Shown here piece after piece: positions 25,876-34,520 of a stretch of DNA of 64,000 nucleotides. Under the pieces are notes generated by a model. The model was not told the DNA's origin, searched no databases, and saw only the letters and a list, made by a program, of their open reading frames with translations. The stretch covers positions 1,984,001 to 2,048,000 of the forward strand of contig NZ_CP070480.1 in NCBI RefSeq assembly GCF_016924835.1, given 5' to 3'. Made by a program: the position numbers and the translations under genes. This DNA is from Rothia sp. ZJ932. Its GTDB lineage: Bacteria; Actinomycetota; Actinomycetes; Actinomycetales; Micrococcaceae. Each line of letters opens with the position of its first letter. Position 1 is the first letter of the stretch.

Positions 25876-28800
25876 GTGAGCACCGCTTTGTACCGTCGGT
25901 ATCGACCCGAAACTTTTGCCGATGTCATCGGTCAAGAGCACGTCACTACCCCACTCATTACTGCCCTTGAGAAGAACCGCGTTAACCACGCCTACCTCTT
26001 CTCAGGCCCGCGCGGTTGCGGTAAAACCACCAGCGCCCGTATTCTCGCGCGCTGCCTTAACTGCGCCGAAGGCCCCACACCCGCCCCCTGCGGTGTATGT
26101 GATTCCTGCCGCGAACTCTCCCGCGACGGCGGCGGCTCTCTTGATGTGATTGAGATGGACGCCGCCTCCCACGGCGGTGTTGACCACGCCCGCGATCTGC
26201 GCGAGCGTGCGTCCTTCGCTCCGGTGCGTGACCGCTACAAAATCTTCATTATTGACGAGGCGCACATGGTCACCCGTGAGGGCTTCAACGCACTGCTGAA
26301 AATCGTTGAAGAGCCCCCGGCGCACATTAAGTTTATTTTTGCGACCACCGAGCCGAACAAGGTGCTGGGCACTATTCGTTCACGTACCCATCACTACCCC
26401 TTCCGTCTTGTACCACCCGAGACTCTGACTGCTTACCTGGGTCAGCTTGCCCAAGAAGAGGGCGTGCAGATTCCCGAGGGCGTACTACCGCTGGTGGTAC
26501 GTGCCGGTGGTGGTTCGGTGCGCGATTCGCTCTCAATTCTTGACCAGTTGATTGCCGGCGCAACCGATGAAGGCGTCACCTACGATCTAGCGGTCGCACT
26601 GCTGGGCTTCACCCACGGTGAGCTGCTCGATACCGTTGTGGGTGCTTTCGCGGCGCAGAACGCTGGCGATGTTTTCGCCTCGGTTGACCGCGTCATTCAA
26701 ACCGGGCAAGATCCGCGTCGTTTCATTGAAGACCTCTTGGAGCGTCTGCGCGACCTAATTATTGTCAAAGCTGTTCCGGACGCCGCCCAGCAGGTTCTGC
26801 ACGGTATGTCAGCAGATCAGATTGAGCGACTCAAAGACCAGGCGCAGCAGCTGACCGGCGCTGAACTGTCGCGAGCTGCTGACCTGACGAACGAATCACT
26901 CAACGCCATGAGCGGTGCCACCAACCCCCAGCTTCACCTTGAACTGTTGTGCGCGCGCATCATGCTCTCCCCCGCCCAGACCGGTGGGGCACCTGCTGCT
27001 CCCGCAGCGGCTGGTGCTAGCGGCGGTAGGGCTAACGTTGGTGACCCTGTGGGTTCCGGGCGCGCCGCTGTACAAGCAGCCCTCAATGCCTCACGTCAGA
27101 AATCAGCTGCACCCGAACAGGGTAGGCAGCCGTCCCATGACCGGCCCCAGCAACCCGCATCGAAAGGTCAGGGTGTTCATCAGAGCCCAGCACCCATCCA
27201 TGCTCCTTCACCCCAGCAGCCTCAGTCATCAAACGGCGCAGGACCGCTCGCAGGTTTCCAGAGCAGCCAGCAACAGGCACAGAGCCAGGCTCGGCACCCT
27301 CAGCAAGTCCAGCCTCCGCGTCCTGCGTCCCAGAACCCTGCCCAACAAGATGGTGCTCAGGCATACGCCCAGCAGGGTCAGAATGTTCATGCCGGTGACA
27401 ACGTAGTCAATATGGTCGCGCATTCCTGGAACGAGATTATTAAGCTGGTTCCCAGCCCCGTCGCGCAGAACTTCTTTGCCCAGTGTGTACCCTCAAAATT
27501 TGAGAACAATCAGCTTTTCATTCGTGCCACCATGCCGGTGCTCCGCCGGGTCAAAGACCACATTGGGGAACTCGAACAAGCTATCTATCGAGTCGTGCAG
27601 TTGCAGACCAAGGTGCGCGGTGAGGTTGATAGGGGCGAGCAGACGCAGGGCTCTAGTACACCTGCAGAGACTCCTCGCAGCGTCCCGTCGCATGCCGGGC
27701 AGAACGCACCGCAGCAGGGTCAAAAGCGCCCGCCGTTAGCTACCGCCCAGCAAGCACCTCAGGGCAACCAGCAGAACACCGCACAGCGTCCTGAAATTCC
27801 CGTAGCAGAGGGGCCCCGCGGTGGTGAACAGGCGTGGGCGGCGCACGGTCAGCCTCGCTCGCAAGCAGAACCTCAGTGGAGCCAGGACGACTGGAACAAC
27901 CCCGTTACCAGCTGGGACGTCGTAGCTGTACCCCAGGGAGATGAGAATCCCGCCATAGCACCCAGCGCACCCCTTGAAGCTGCATCAGAGACAGCGCCTA
28001 AATCACCGGCTACCGATTCTGACCAAGGCACCGCACCAGACGCTACCCCGATGCACGAGAGCTCTACCGAAGAGTCCTCGTCAGCCAGCGCTCCCAACGG
28101 GCAAAAGTACGCCCCCCAGCCCACGGTGGCGTCCCCTGCCGTACCCGAACAGTCAGAAGAAGCAGCCGAACAAACCGCCGAACAGCTCGGTGAGAGCGAA
28201 GACGAGGTCATGGAGGATTCCCACCCCGCCGCCGCTGAACCCGTAGAACCCGAGGGTAAGCCGGTAGCCGATGGCACCACAGCCACCGATACCCCTGCGC
28301 AACCCAATGAGAACGCCCACAATGAAGTGCAGGAGCAGCCTGCCGCTGGTGGTTTCCCAAAAGTCCCTGAGCAGCAGGCAGCCCACCCCGCAGCGGAGCA
28401 GCCTACCGCCGAACAGCCCTCTACTGAGCGCCCACCCCAGCAGGCGCGACCCATCGCTGAGGAATACAGCGACTACGAGGGGGGTTACTTCGATGCCCCC
28501 GTTGACGAGCCCGAATACATTGCTGGCGCTGGTTACGTCAACAATACTCAGCCCACCCCAGTAGCCACCAGGCAGACCCCCGTAGCCGAGCACTCACGTC
28601 CTGAAACTGCGGACGCGGACGCGCCCGCCGGGCCGCTTGCTGGTGGGGCAGATTCGCTTGCTGCTGGACCGTTAGGTGGTAGGTCGCAGGGGGCGGATCC
28701 GTTAGCGTCCGGACAGGCTGCTCCCCAAAACTCAGATGCGTCCGCACCGGGCACCGGTGTACCCAGTACCCCAGATGGTTCCCCCTCCCCGAGTGCCCCC

Positions 28801-29022
28801 GCCAAGAAGCTCTCCTTTCGAGAACGCCACGCAGCGCAATTTGAGGCGGGCAAGCAGGCAGTAGCGCAAAGCAACGAACCGCAGCCACAGGTTGAGGATC
28901 CAGCTGAGTTTGTTCCTTCAGATGAAGATACCGCTCTTGAAGAGACGGTACTGATGGGTCAGAAAGCTATCGAGCAGATTCTTGGCGGCAGGGTGGTTGA
29001 AGAAACCAGTAACTTCTCTTAG
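25876..29022 (+). CDS. dnaX: DNA polymerase III subunit gamma/tau
   Basis: The clamp-loader ATPase. STALYRRYRPETFADVIGQ starts the AAA+ domain, with Walker A GPRGCGKTTSAR, a zinc module (CLNCAEGP..CGVCDSC), Walker B FIIDEAHM and the arginine-finger region TTEPNKVLGTIRSRTHHY. Domain III follows to about residue 365. The rest is a long Pro/Gln/Ala- then Glu-rich tail interrupted by a folded segment (VVNMVAHSWNEIIKLVPSPV), giving 1048 residues in total. GTG 25876 with GAGGGG upstream is chosen over an earlier GTG at 25840. recR follows. Confidence 0.95.
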   Translation: MSTALYRRYRPETFADVIGQEHVTTPLITALEKNRVNHAYLFSGPRGCGKTTSARILARCLNCAEGPTPAPCGVCDSCRELSRDGGGSLDVIEMDAASHGGVDHARDLRERASFAPVRDRYKIFIIDEAHMVTREGFNALLKIVEEPPAHIKFIFATTEPNKVLGTIRSRTHHYPFRLVPPETLTAYLGQLAQEEGVQIPEGVLPLVVRAGGGSVRDSLSILDQLIAGATDEGVTYDLAVALLGFTHGELLDTVVGAFAAQNAGDVFASVDRVIQTGQDPRRFIEDLLERLRDLIIVKAVPDAAQQVLHGMSADQIERLKDQAQQLTGAELSRAADLTNESLNAMSGATNPQLHLELLCARIMLSPAQTGGAPAAPAAAGASGGRANVGDPVGSGRAAVQAALNASRQKSAAPEQGRQPSHDRPQQPASKGQGVHQSPAPIHAPSPQQPQSSNGAGPLAGFQSSQQQAQSQARHPQQVQPPRPASQNPAQQDGAQAYAQQGQNVHAGDNVVNMVAHSWNEIIKLVPSPVAQNFFAQCVPSKFENNQLFIRATMPVLRRVKDHIGELEQAIYRVVQLQTKVRGEVDRGEQTQGSSTPAETPRSVPSHAGQNAPQQGQKRPPLATAQQAPQGNQQNTAQRPEIPVAEGPRGGEQAWAAHGQPRSQAEPQWSQDDWNNPVTSWDVVAVPQGDENPAIAPSAPLEAASETAPKSPATDSDQGTAPDATPMHESSTEESSSASAPNGQKYAPQPTVASPAVPEQSEEAAEQTAEQLGESEDEVMEDSHPAAAEPVEPEGKPVADGTTATDTPAQPNENAHNEVQEQPAAGGFPKVPEQQAAHPAAEQPTAEQPSTERPPQQARPIAEEYSDYEGGYFDAPVDEPEYIAGAGYVNNTQPTPVATRQTPVAEHSRPETADADAPAGPLAGGADSLAAGPLGGRSQGADPLASGQAAPQNSDASAPGTGVPSTPDGSPSPSAPAKKLSFRERHAAQFEAGKQAVAQSNEPQPQVEDPAEFVPSDEDTALEETVLMGQKAIEQILGGRVVEETSNFS

Positions 29023-29103
29023 AAACACAGCCCGCCTGGCAGCTAACAGGTACTGACCCGGCACGTTTTGCGTGCCTACTTATAGATGTGTGAAAAGGTG
29101 AGC

Positions 29104-30183
29104 ATGTACGAAGGTGCAGTCCAGAATCTTATTGACGAGCTTGGGCGGTTGCCCGGTGTTGGCCCGAAGTCAGCGCAGCGTATCGCATTTTATATTTTGA
29201 ATGCTGACCCGGCTGAGATGGCGAAGCTTTCTGGTGCGATTACGCAGGTGAAGCAGACGGTGAGTTTCTGCGAGATTTGCGGCAACGTGTCTGAGACGAA
29301 GCAGTGCGCTATTTGCCGTGATGACCGGCGCGATCCGGCGGCTTTGTGCGTGGTCGAAGAGTCGAAGGATGTTCTTGCGGTGGAGCGCACCCGCTCATTC
29401 ACGGGACGCTACCATGTGCTGGGTGGGGCGATTAACCCGCTGGCTGGTGTGGGCCCTGAGCAGTTGCGTATTCGTGAGCTGGTGGCGCGTCTTTCTGATG
29501 AGCGTATTCAAGAGATTATCTTGGCGATGGACCCCAACCTTGAGGGCGAGGCGACCGCGACCTACCTCTCACGGATGCTTTCACCCATCGGTATTCGCGT
29601 TTCACGGCTGGCGTCCGGTCTGCCCGTAGGTGGCGATTTGGAGTACGCCGACGAGATTACTTTGGGGCGAGCTTTGGAGGGGCGCCGCATTATTTCTGAG
29701 GGTACCCGCTTTGAAACCAAGAACGCTGCCGAGGAGTTTGAGCAAGCAGTTGAGCAAGAAAATGCCGAGGTTGAAGCCCGCCAAGAGGCAGAACCTGTTC
29801 TTGAGCGCCCCCGCTGGAGCGGCTCGATGTTTGACGATATTGAGGACGCACCTGCCTCAGACCGCGCCGCAGTGGAGTCTGAGCAGGGCAATCTCAATGA
29901 GGTTCTGCTAGAGAACCATGTGCAGGCAGCTACCGAGGGCAGCCAGGCAGAAGATGAGCAGGAGCGTCCTGAAGTTCCCGGTGACTTGGAAGAAACGCAG
30001 CAGGCAGAACGACGCGCCGCAGCCGCTTTCGACGCCGAGCAAGCGCAGGCTAACGCCGAGCGAACCCAGCGTCAGGCGGAGTACGAGCGTCAGCTCACCG
30101 AGCTAAAAAAGACGCCCCTGCGCACTGCGGCACCGCAAATTCCGCCGATTCCCGGCAAAAAGTACGTGAACCCCTGGGAGTAA
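29104..30183 (+). CDS. recR: Recombination mediator RecR with long C-terminal extension
   Basis: RecR works with RecO/RecF in loading RecA at gaps. The helix-hairpin-helix ([20 protein letters not shown]), the C4 zinc finger ([16 protein letters not shown]), the Toprim region ([14 protein letters not shown]) and the C-terminal Walker-B-like part are intact in residues 1-200. A further 160 residues, acidic and rich in Glu, Ala and Gln, follow; the usual length is about 200. ATG 29104 matches the family start. It follows dnaX, the usual gene order. Confidence 0.93.
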   Translation: MYEGAVQNLIDELGRLPGVGPKSAQRIAFYILNADPAEMAKLSGAITQVKQTVSFCEICGNVSETKQCAICRDDRRDPAALCVVEESKDVLAVERTRSFTGRYHVLGGAINPLAGVGPEQLRIRELVARLSDERIQEIILAMDPNLEGEATATYLSRMLSPIGIRVSRLASGLPVGGDLEYADEITLGRALEGRRIISEGTRFETKNAAEEFEQAVEQENAEVEARQEAEPVLERPRWSGSMFDDIEDAPASDRAAVESEQGNLNEVLLENHVQAATEGSQAEDEQERPEVPGDLEETQQAERRAAAAFDAEQAQANAERTQRQAEYERQLTELKKTPLRTAAPQIPPIPGKKYVNPWE

Positions 30184-30240
30184 GTTTCTCCCACCAAGCA
30201 ACCAACAGTAGACTGATAATCACCCACTCAAAGGAGAATC

Positions 30241-30399
30241 ATGAAGAAGAAACTGATCATACTGGCATTCCGTATTATCCCCGCGTCCCTAGCATTCCAG
30301 ATAGCTCTCTTTATCATCAAGAACAAGACTGCGCGCAATCTCGTCAAGAAGCTGTTCGGCCGTAAGATTACCCGTTTCATCCCCTTTATCGGTCGCTAA
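30241..30399 (+). CDS. Small cationic membrane peptide, 52 residues
   Basis: AAAGGAG lies 5 bases before ATG 30241. The product starts MKKKLIILAFRIIPASLAFQ and ends KLFGRKITRFIPFIGR: a hydrophobic segment flanked by Lys/Arg-rich ends, with no acidic residue. The clean ribosome-binding site and its own terminator support expression. It may be a small membrane protein or an amphipathic peptide; the function is unknown. Confidence 0.6.
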   Translation: MKKKLIILAFRIIPASLAFQIALFIIKNKTARNLVKKLFGRKITRFIPFIGR

Positions 30400-30423
30400 A
30401 TCATCGCTTAAGAGCGGGCAAGG

Positions 30424-30470
30424 CCTTCGGGCAGTGGGCTTTCAGCACCACGCCCGAAGGTTTTTGTTTT
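30424..30470 (+). terminator. Rho-independent terminator after recR and the small peptide gene
   Basis: CCTTCGGGC (30424-30432) pairs with GCCCGAAGG (30452-30460), with inner GTGG/CCAC pairing, followed by TTTTTGTTTT. Confidence 0.85.
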
Positions 30471-30508
30471 TAGTCAACTAGCGACACCGTGCTTGCCGGT
30501 CGTTTAGC

Positions 30509-31000
30509 CTACCCCGCGTCTAGGTTGAAGTGCCCCGCATCCCCCTTAAGGTAGGCAGGTAGCCAGATCGCCTCCCACTCGGGGGCTTCAGCATGAAGCA
30601 CCGTCTCCCATCGGTCGGGGGCGATGTCGGCTAGCCAGTATGTTCCGGTCTTGTCGCGTTTGAGGTAGCCATAGTCCACCAGCTCGCGGCGCAGATAGGC
30701 AAAGTCCGACCAAAAAGCGGAGAGAATCTCGTTGACCTGTTTTTCGGTGTAGGTGCGCCCCGGTTCAAAATAGTTGACCAGGTACAACAAAACGTGCGCC
30801 CGCGCCTTACGTTTAGCGGGAAAAGCCGTCAGCGCCGCGTCCTTGAAAAAACGGGAAACCACGGTACGGTGCTCGGCCTCGGCAACCTGAACCTGCCGGG
30901 TGCGCTCTTTAAGAAGCTGCGCGCGGGCAGCGGTGTAGTTAAGCCCGCTTTCAGCCATATGCTGGCGAACAAGAGTCTTGAAGCTGCGTGAAGAAGTCAC
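30509..31000 (-). CDS. DUF2087 domain protein
   Basis: The C-terminal half matches DUF2087: FPAKRKARAHVLLYLVNYFE, PGRTYTEKQVNEIL, then LRRELVDYGYLKRDKTGTYW, a winged-helix-like fold often found in regulators. The N-terminal 60 residues are helical (FKTLVRQHMAESGLNYTAAR). GTG 31000 with an AGGTAGG site 6 bases upstream is preferred; an ATG at 31021 is the alternative. The role is likely regulatory, on family grounds only. Confidence 0.75.
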   Translation of the reverse strand: MTSSRSFKTLVRQHMAESGLNYTAARAQLLKERTRQVQVAEAEHRTVVSRFFKDAALTAFPAKRKARAHVLLYLVNYFEPGRTYTEKQVNEILSAFWSDFAYLRRELVDYGYLKRDKTGTYWLADIAPDRWETVLHAEAPEWEAIWLPAYLKGDAGHFNLDAG

Positions 31001-31399
31001 GGATAACCTACCTTTGCGCATCCCAGCTCTGCGTTTTTAGGCACGGTTAACGCGCGTCCATCAGTGAAAAAGAAGTATCGCCGAAAGATTCTCTCTCCTT
31101 CGCGTGTACCCCACCGCGCTGGGTAGGTGAGGACGCTGGGCACCGGCTGTGTGCCTGCAAGTCAGTGTATCAGTATAGCGAACGTTGTCTTTACACCCGA
31201 GCGTTGCGGTTTTTGCCTACGATGTGGGCGGCAGACCAACGCCCACCATGTGAAACAGCACCGTCCCGCCGCGCACAGCCGTCATACCGCGTCATAAAGT
31301 AGTATTTGTTATCAAATGTGGCGGGCTAACCGTAACCGCATACGATGTAAACAGCCGGAAAACTAGCCGGTGCCACAACCTTTTTTACTGGAGATATCG
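31001..31399 (+). promoter_or_regulatory. lysC upstream region sharing sequence blocks with the acs upstream region
   Basis: No gene is seen in these 400 bases. Block 1 (CCCGAGCGTTGCGG within 31191-31215) recurs upstream of acs at 62896-62920, and block 2 (GCGTCATA.. and TTGTTATC, 31289-31313) recurs at 62980-63006. In both cases block 1 is about 190-210 bases before the start codon and on the same strand. A shared operator or promoter element is the simplest reading. Confidence 0.5.
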
Positions 31400-32698
31400 A
31401 TGAGCCTGATCGTCCAAAAGTTCGGTGGGTCTTCTGTTGCTGATGCTGATGGCATCAAGCGCGTAGCCCGTCGCATTGTGGACACCCAGCAGGCAGGCAA
31501 TGATGTTGTAGTGGTTGTCTCCGCCATGGGCGATACCACTGACGAGCTGCTTGATCTTGCTGCGGAAGCCACCAATTCTGTGCCCGGCCCTTCCCGCGAA
31601 CTAGATATGCTGCTGACGGCCGGTGAGCGTATTTCTATGGCGGTGCTTTCTATGACTGTGAACTCCCTGGGCGCTAAAGCTCAGTCATTCACCGGTTCGC
31701 AGGCTGGCATGATTACGGACGGCGTACACGGCTCCGCGCGTTTGGTTGAGGTAAACCCCGAGCGTATTCAGCGTTCTGTTGAAGAGGGCAACATCGCTAT
31801 CGTCGCCGGGTTTCAGGGCATGAACCGTCAGACCGGTGATATCACCACTTTGGGGCGCGGCGGTTCAGATACCACCGCTGTAGCGCTGGCTGCTGCGATG
31901 AACGCTGACGTGTGCGAAATTTACTCCGATGTTGACGGTGTCTTCAGCGCTGACCCGCGCATTGTGCCTTCAGCCCGTAAACTAGATACTGTTACCAGTG
32001 AAGAGATGCTTGAGATGGCTGCCAACGGTGCGAAAATTTTGCATCTGCGCAGCGTTGAGTACGCGCGTCGATTCAATTTGAAGTTGCATGTGCGTTCGTC
32101 GTTCTCGCAGCTTGAGGGAACCATTGTGCTCCCCGATAACCCCGAAGAATTTGAGTTCGAGAACTTAAAGGAGATCCCCTTGGAGCAGCCCTTGATTTCT
32201 GGTGTTGCGCACGATCGCACCCAAGCGAAGGTCACCGTTATTGGTGTGCCCGATGTGCCCGGTTCTGCCGCGAAGGTGTTTGGTCTACTGAGCGAGGCAG
32301 ATGTAAACCTCGACATGATTGTGCAGAACGTTTCAACTGATCGTCCCGATGTCACCGATATTTCTTTCACTCTCGACCAGGCGCAAGGTGGTAAGGCTGT
32401 TGAGGTGCTGACCAACCGCAAGGCTGAGCTGGGTTTTGAGGAGATTCAGTACAACGATTCCATTGGCAAGCTGTCTCTGGTGGGTGCCGGCATGAAGGCA
32501 AACCCCGGTGTTTCCTTCAAATTCTTTGATGCGCTGCGCGAGGCAGGTGTGAACGTTGAGATGATTTCTACCTCTGAGATTCGCATTTCAGTGATTACTG
32601 ATATTGACAAGCTGGACGAGGCTGTTCGCGCTGTTCACTCTGCTTTCAATTTGGACGCCGAGGGTCAGGCTACTGTTTACGGTGGTACCGGCCGCTAA
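31400..32698 (+). CDS. lysC: Aspartate kinase
   Basis: Aspartokinase phosphorylates aspartate, the first step to Lys, Thr, Met and diaminopimelate. The N-terminal kinase motif is [19 protein letters not shown], with [20 protein letters not shown] and [15 protein letters not shown] further on. Two ACT domains (about residues 265-430) follow, the class regulated by Lys and Thr; [15 protein letters not shown] and [17 protein letters not shown]-like segments mark them. ATG 31400 has TGGAGAT upstream. The usual partner asd does not follow. Confidence 0.95.
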   Translation: MSLIVQKFGGSSVADADGIKRVARRIVDTQQAGNDVVVVVSAMGDTTDELLDLAAEATNSVPGPSRELDMLLTAGERISMAVLSMTVNSLGAKAQSFTGSQAGMITDGVHGSARLVEVNPERIQRSVEEGNIAIVAGFQGMNRQTGDITTLGRGGSDTTAVALAAAMNADVCEIYSDVDGVFSADPRIVPSARKLDTVTSEEMLEMAANGAKILHLRSVEYARRFNLKLHVRSSFSQLEGTIVLPDNPEEFEFENLKEIPLEQPLISGVAHDRTQAKVTVIGVPDVPGSAAKVFGLLSEADVNLDMIVQNVSTDRPDVTDISFTLDQAQGGKAVEVLTNRKAELGFEEIQYNDSIGKLSLVGAGMKANPGVSFKFFDALREAGVNVEMISTSEIRISVITDIDKLDEAVRAVHSAFNLDAEGQATVYGGTGR

Positions 32699-32718
32699 AG
32701 CCTAGTTTTTGTAGAGGT

Positions 32719-32765
32719 GCCCGCGCTCTTTCACGACTGTGAGAGAGCACGGGCGCTTTGTGTTT
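32719..32765 (+). terminator. Terminator after lysC
   Basis: Sixteen-base arms (GCCCGCGCTCTTTCAC at 32719-32734, near-complement at 32739-32754, one mismatch and one wobble) with a 4-base loop, followed by a weak T-rich tail. Confidence 0.65.
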
Positions 32766-32927
32766 GTGGGGTGTATAAGGTTCTCCCCATTGTTAGTTGC
32801 CTTTCCTGCAAATAAACTGTTGAGATAACCATGCAATCAGTATGAGTTGCCTCAACGCATCCGATGTCTATTTTTGGGCTGTGCGAACTTTCGACAGGAG
32901 TCGCTACAGGGGAGCTGGTGATTCGTC

Positions 32928-33275
32928 ATGATTAAATTCCTTGCATCACGGAGGAGGCTAAGGTTTCTCCTTTTTCTGTGCGTCCTTTGCTATCTAGCAA
33001 CGGGGATCAGCGCCTTGATTACCCACACTTACGCAGATGCCTATATGGGGGCGGGCTTCCTTACGCTGCAATTCTTTGTGCTAAGCCTTGCCTTCACTAT
33101 TTGCCTCATCTCGTGGCTTTTATTATTTGTCGAAGCAACCGATCGAAACGTTGAGGGATGTTCAGAAGTTTGGCAGCGGGCTGAGGTTCTTGAGGGAAAA
33201 CACACCCCTTTCATGTCGTGGGCGTCTTATCGCAGAGCAGTGAACTCACGAGCCAGACTAAACTTGTACCCATGA
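32928..33275 (+). CDS. Small membrane protein, 115 residues
   Basis: Two hydrophobic segments (about residues 12-32 and 43-70), a basic N-terminus (MIKFLASRRRLRF) and a soluble tail. No family is recognised. Its stop codon overlaps the ATG of the next gene by 4 bases, so the two are co-translated. A weak GGTG-type site precedes ATG 32928. About 90 bases upstream lies a TTGAGATA element also present at 19359. Confidence 0.6.
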   Translation: MIKFLASRRRLRFLLFLCVLCYLATGISALITHTYADAYMGAGFLTLQFFVLSLAFTICLISWLLLFVEATDRNVEGCSEVWQRAEVLEGKHTPFMSWASYRRAVNSRARLNLYP

Positions 33276-34234
33276 CTTCTTCTACTTTCACCGTTTTACC
33301 CCGCAAGGATTGGGAAAAGCTGGCTGCCGCTCACGAGAAGCGCGCCAGCCGCTACGCTAATCCTTACGTTGAGCGGCGTAATCGTGGGTTGAAGCATCCG
33401 GTAGAGGACTTTCTTTTCACTTATTACACGCTCAAACCTGCCCAGCTCAAGCGCTGGCATCCGGGTGCGGGTGTAGTTCTTTTGGACGCGCCAGAGTACG
33501 CGAGCCAGAAGTTTTACCGGACACTTTCGGCACCTGAGTTAGAACAGTTAGGTCTTGATACCGACAGGGCGCATAGACTCGCTAGCCACAACAGCGCGGT
33601 CACCGTTGATATTCACGCTTTCTTAGAAAAGCGCGGCACTGCTGTTGATTTCACGCGCGAGATTCTGGGCAATACCGCGGCTAAGCCCGGCTATTTTGGT
33701 TGCTTTGGTATGCACGAGTGGGCAATGGCGTATAAGTCTGTTGAGAACAATATTCGCCACGACTACCTTGATTTGCGTCTGGGAGCAGAGGGCACAGATG
33801 CTGTGGTTGAAAGCCACAAGATTCGCTGTTCTCATTTTGATGCTTTCCGGTTTTTTATGCCGCAAGCGACCCCTATGAACGAGTTGCAACCTACCCGCGA
33901 GACCCAGCGCGTCCTTGAGCAGCCTGCTTGTTTGCACGCCAATATGGATGTCTACAAGTGGGCGTACAAACTTCTGCCCTTGGTCTCATCAGAGTTGCTC
34001 ATGGATGCTTTCGAACTTGCTTGGCAGGTGCGAGAACTTGATATGAAAGCAGCCCCTTACGATCTTGTTGATTGGGGTTATGAGCCGGTTAAGGTTGAAA
34101 CCGCCGAAGGTAAAGCAGAGTATGTAAAGATTCAGCGTCAGTTTGCGCTGCGTTCAGTTCAGATTCGTAACCGCCTCTTACAGGTGGTTGTTGATTACCC
34201 CACTTCACTCAATTTTCAGGAGAATTATGTCTGA
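33272..34234 (+). CDS. Conserved actinobacterial protein often labelled 3-methyladenine DNA glycosylase
   Basis: The 320-residue protein matches a conserved actinobacterial family by RNRGLKHPVEDFLFTYY, LKRWHPGAGVVLL, GCFGMHEWAMAY, RCSHFDAFRFF, LEQPACLHANMDVYKWAYKL and ELDMKAAPYDL. Annotations call it a 3-methyladenine glycosylase, but I see no known glycosylase fold signature and regard the function as unproven. ATG 33272 overlaps the previous gene, and the next gene starts 8 bases before its stop. Confidence 0.75.
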   Translation: MTSSTFTVLPRKDWEKLAAAHEKRASRYANPYVERRNRGLKHPVEDFLFTYYTLKPAQLKRWHPGAGVVLLDAPEYASQKFYRTLSAPELEQLGLDTDRAHRLASHNSAVTVDIHAFLEKRGTAVDFTREILGNTAAKPGYFGCFGMHEWAMAYKSVENNIRHDYLDLRLGAEGTDAVVESHKIRCSHFDAFRFFMPQATPMNELQPTRETQRVLEQPACLHANMDVYKWAYKLLPLVSSELLMDAFELAWQVRELDMKAAPYDLVDWGYEPVKVETAEGKAEYVKIQRQFALRSVQIRNRLLQVVVDYPTSLNFQENYV

Positions 34235-34451
34235 TTCCATGACTATTGCAGAGACCGCCGTGTACTTGGGCGTCAATGAATTCAGCGTAATGAGTTGGTT
34301 CGGTGAGGACGCGCTGGCCCAGGACGAGTCGGCACCGGGCATCCGCTTCACCCGCGCGTCTGTGGAGGCACTCAAAGAAGCACTGTATGAGAGAACCAGC
34401 GCCTCTGCCGGGCTGTTGCGAGATTTTCACGCCCATCAGTCTGGTCATTAA
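34227..34451 (+). CDS. Small MerR/excisionase-like HTH protein
   Basis: The 74-residue product begins with MTIAETAVYLGVNEFSVMSW, a DNA-binding helix-turn-helix of the HTH_17 type, followed by FTRASVEALKEALYERTSA. CAGGAGAATT precedes ATG 34227, which overlaps the end of the preceding gene. The unit ends in a strong terminator. It may regulate its own three-gene operon; that is inference. Confidence 0.7.
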   Translation: MSDSMTIAETAVYLGVNEFSVMSWFGEDALAQDESAPGIRFTRASVEALKEALYERTSASAGLLRDFHAHQSGH

Positions 34452-34455
34452 AAAG

Positions 34456-34490
34456 CTGCTGCACCTCGGTGATGAGGTGCAGCAGTTTTT
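34456..34490 (+). terminator. Rho-independent terminator
   Basis: A perfect 12-bp stem (CTGCTGCACCTC at 34456-34467, complement at 34474-34485) with a T5 tail, right after the three-gene unit. Confidence 0.9.
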
Positions 34491-34520
34491 ATATCAGCGC
34501 TGTGAAAGTTCTAAGAACTC

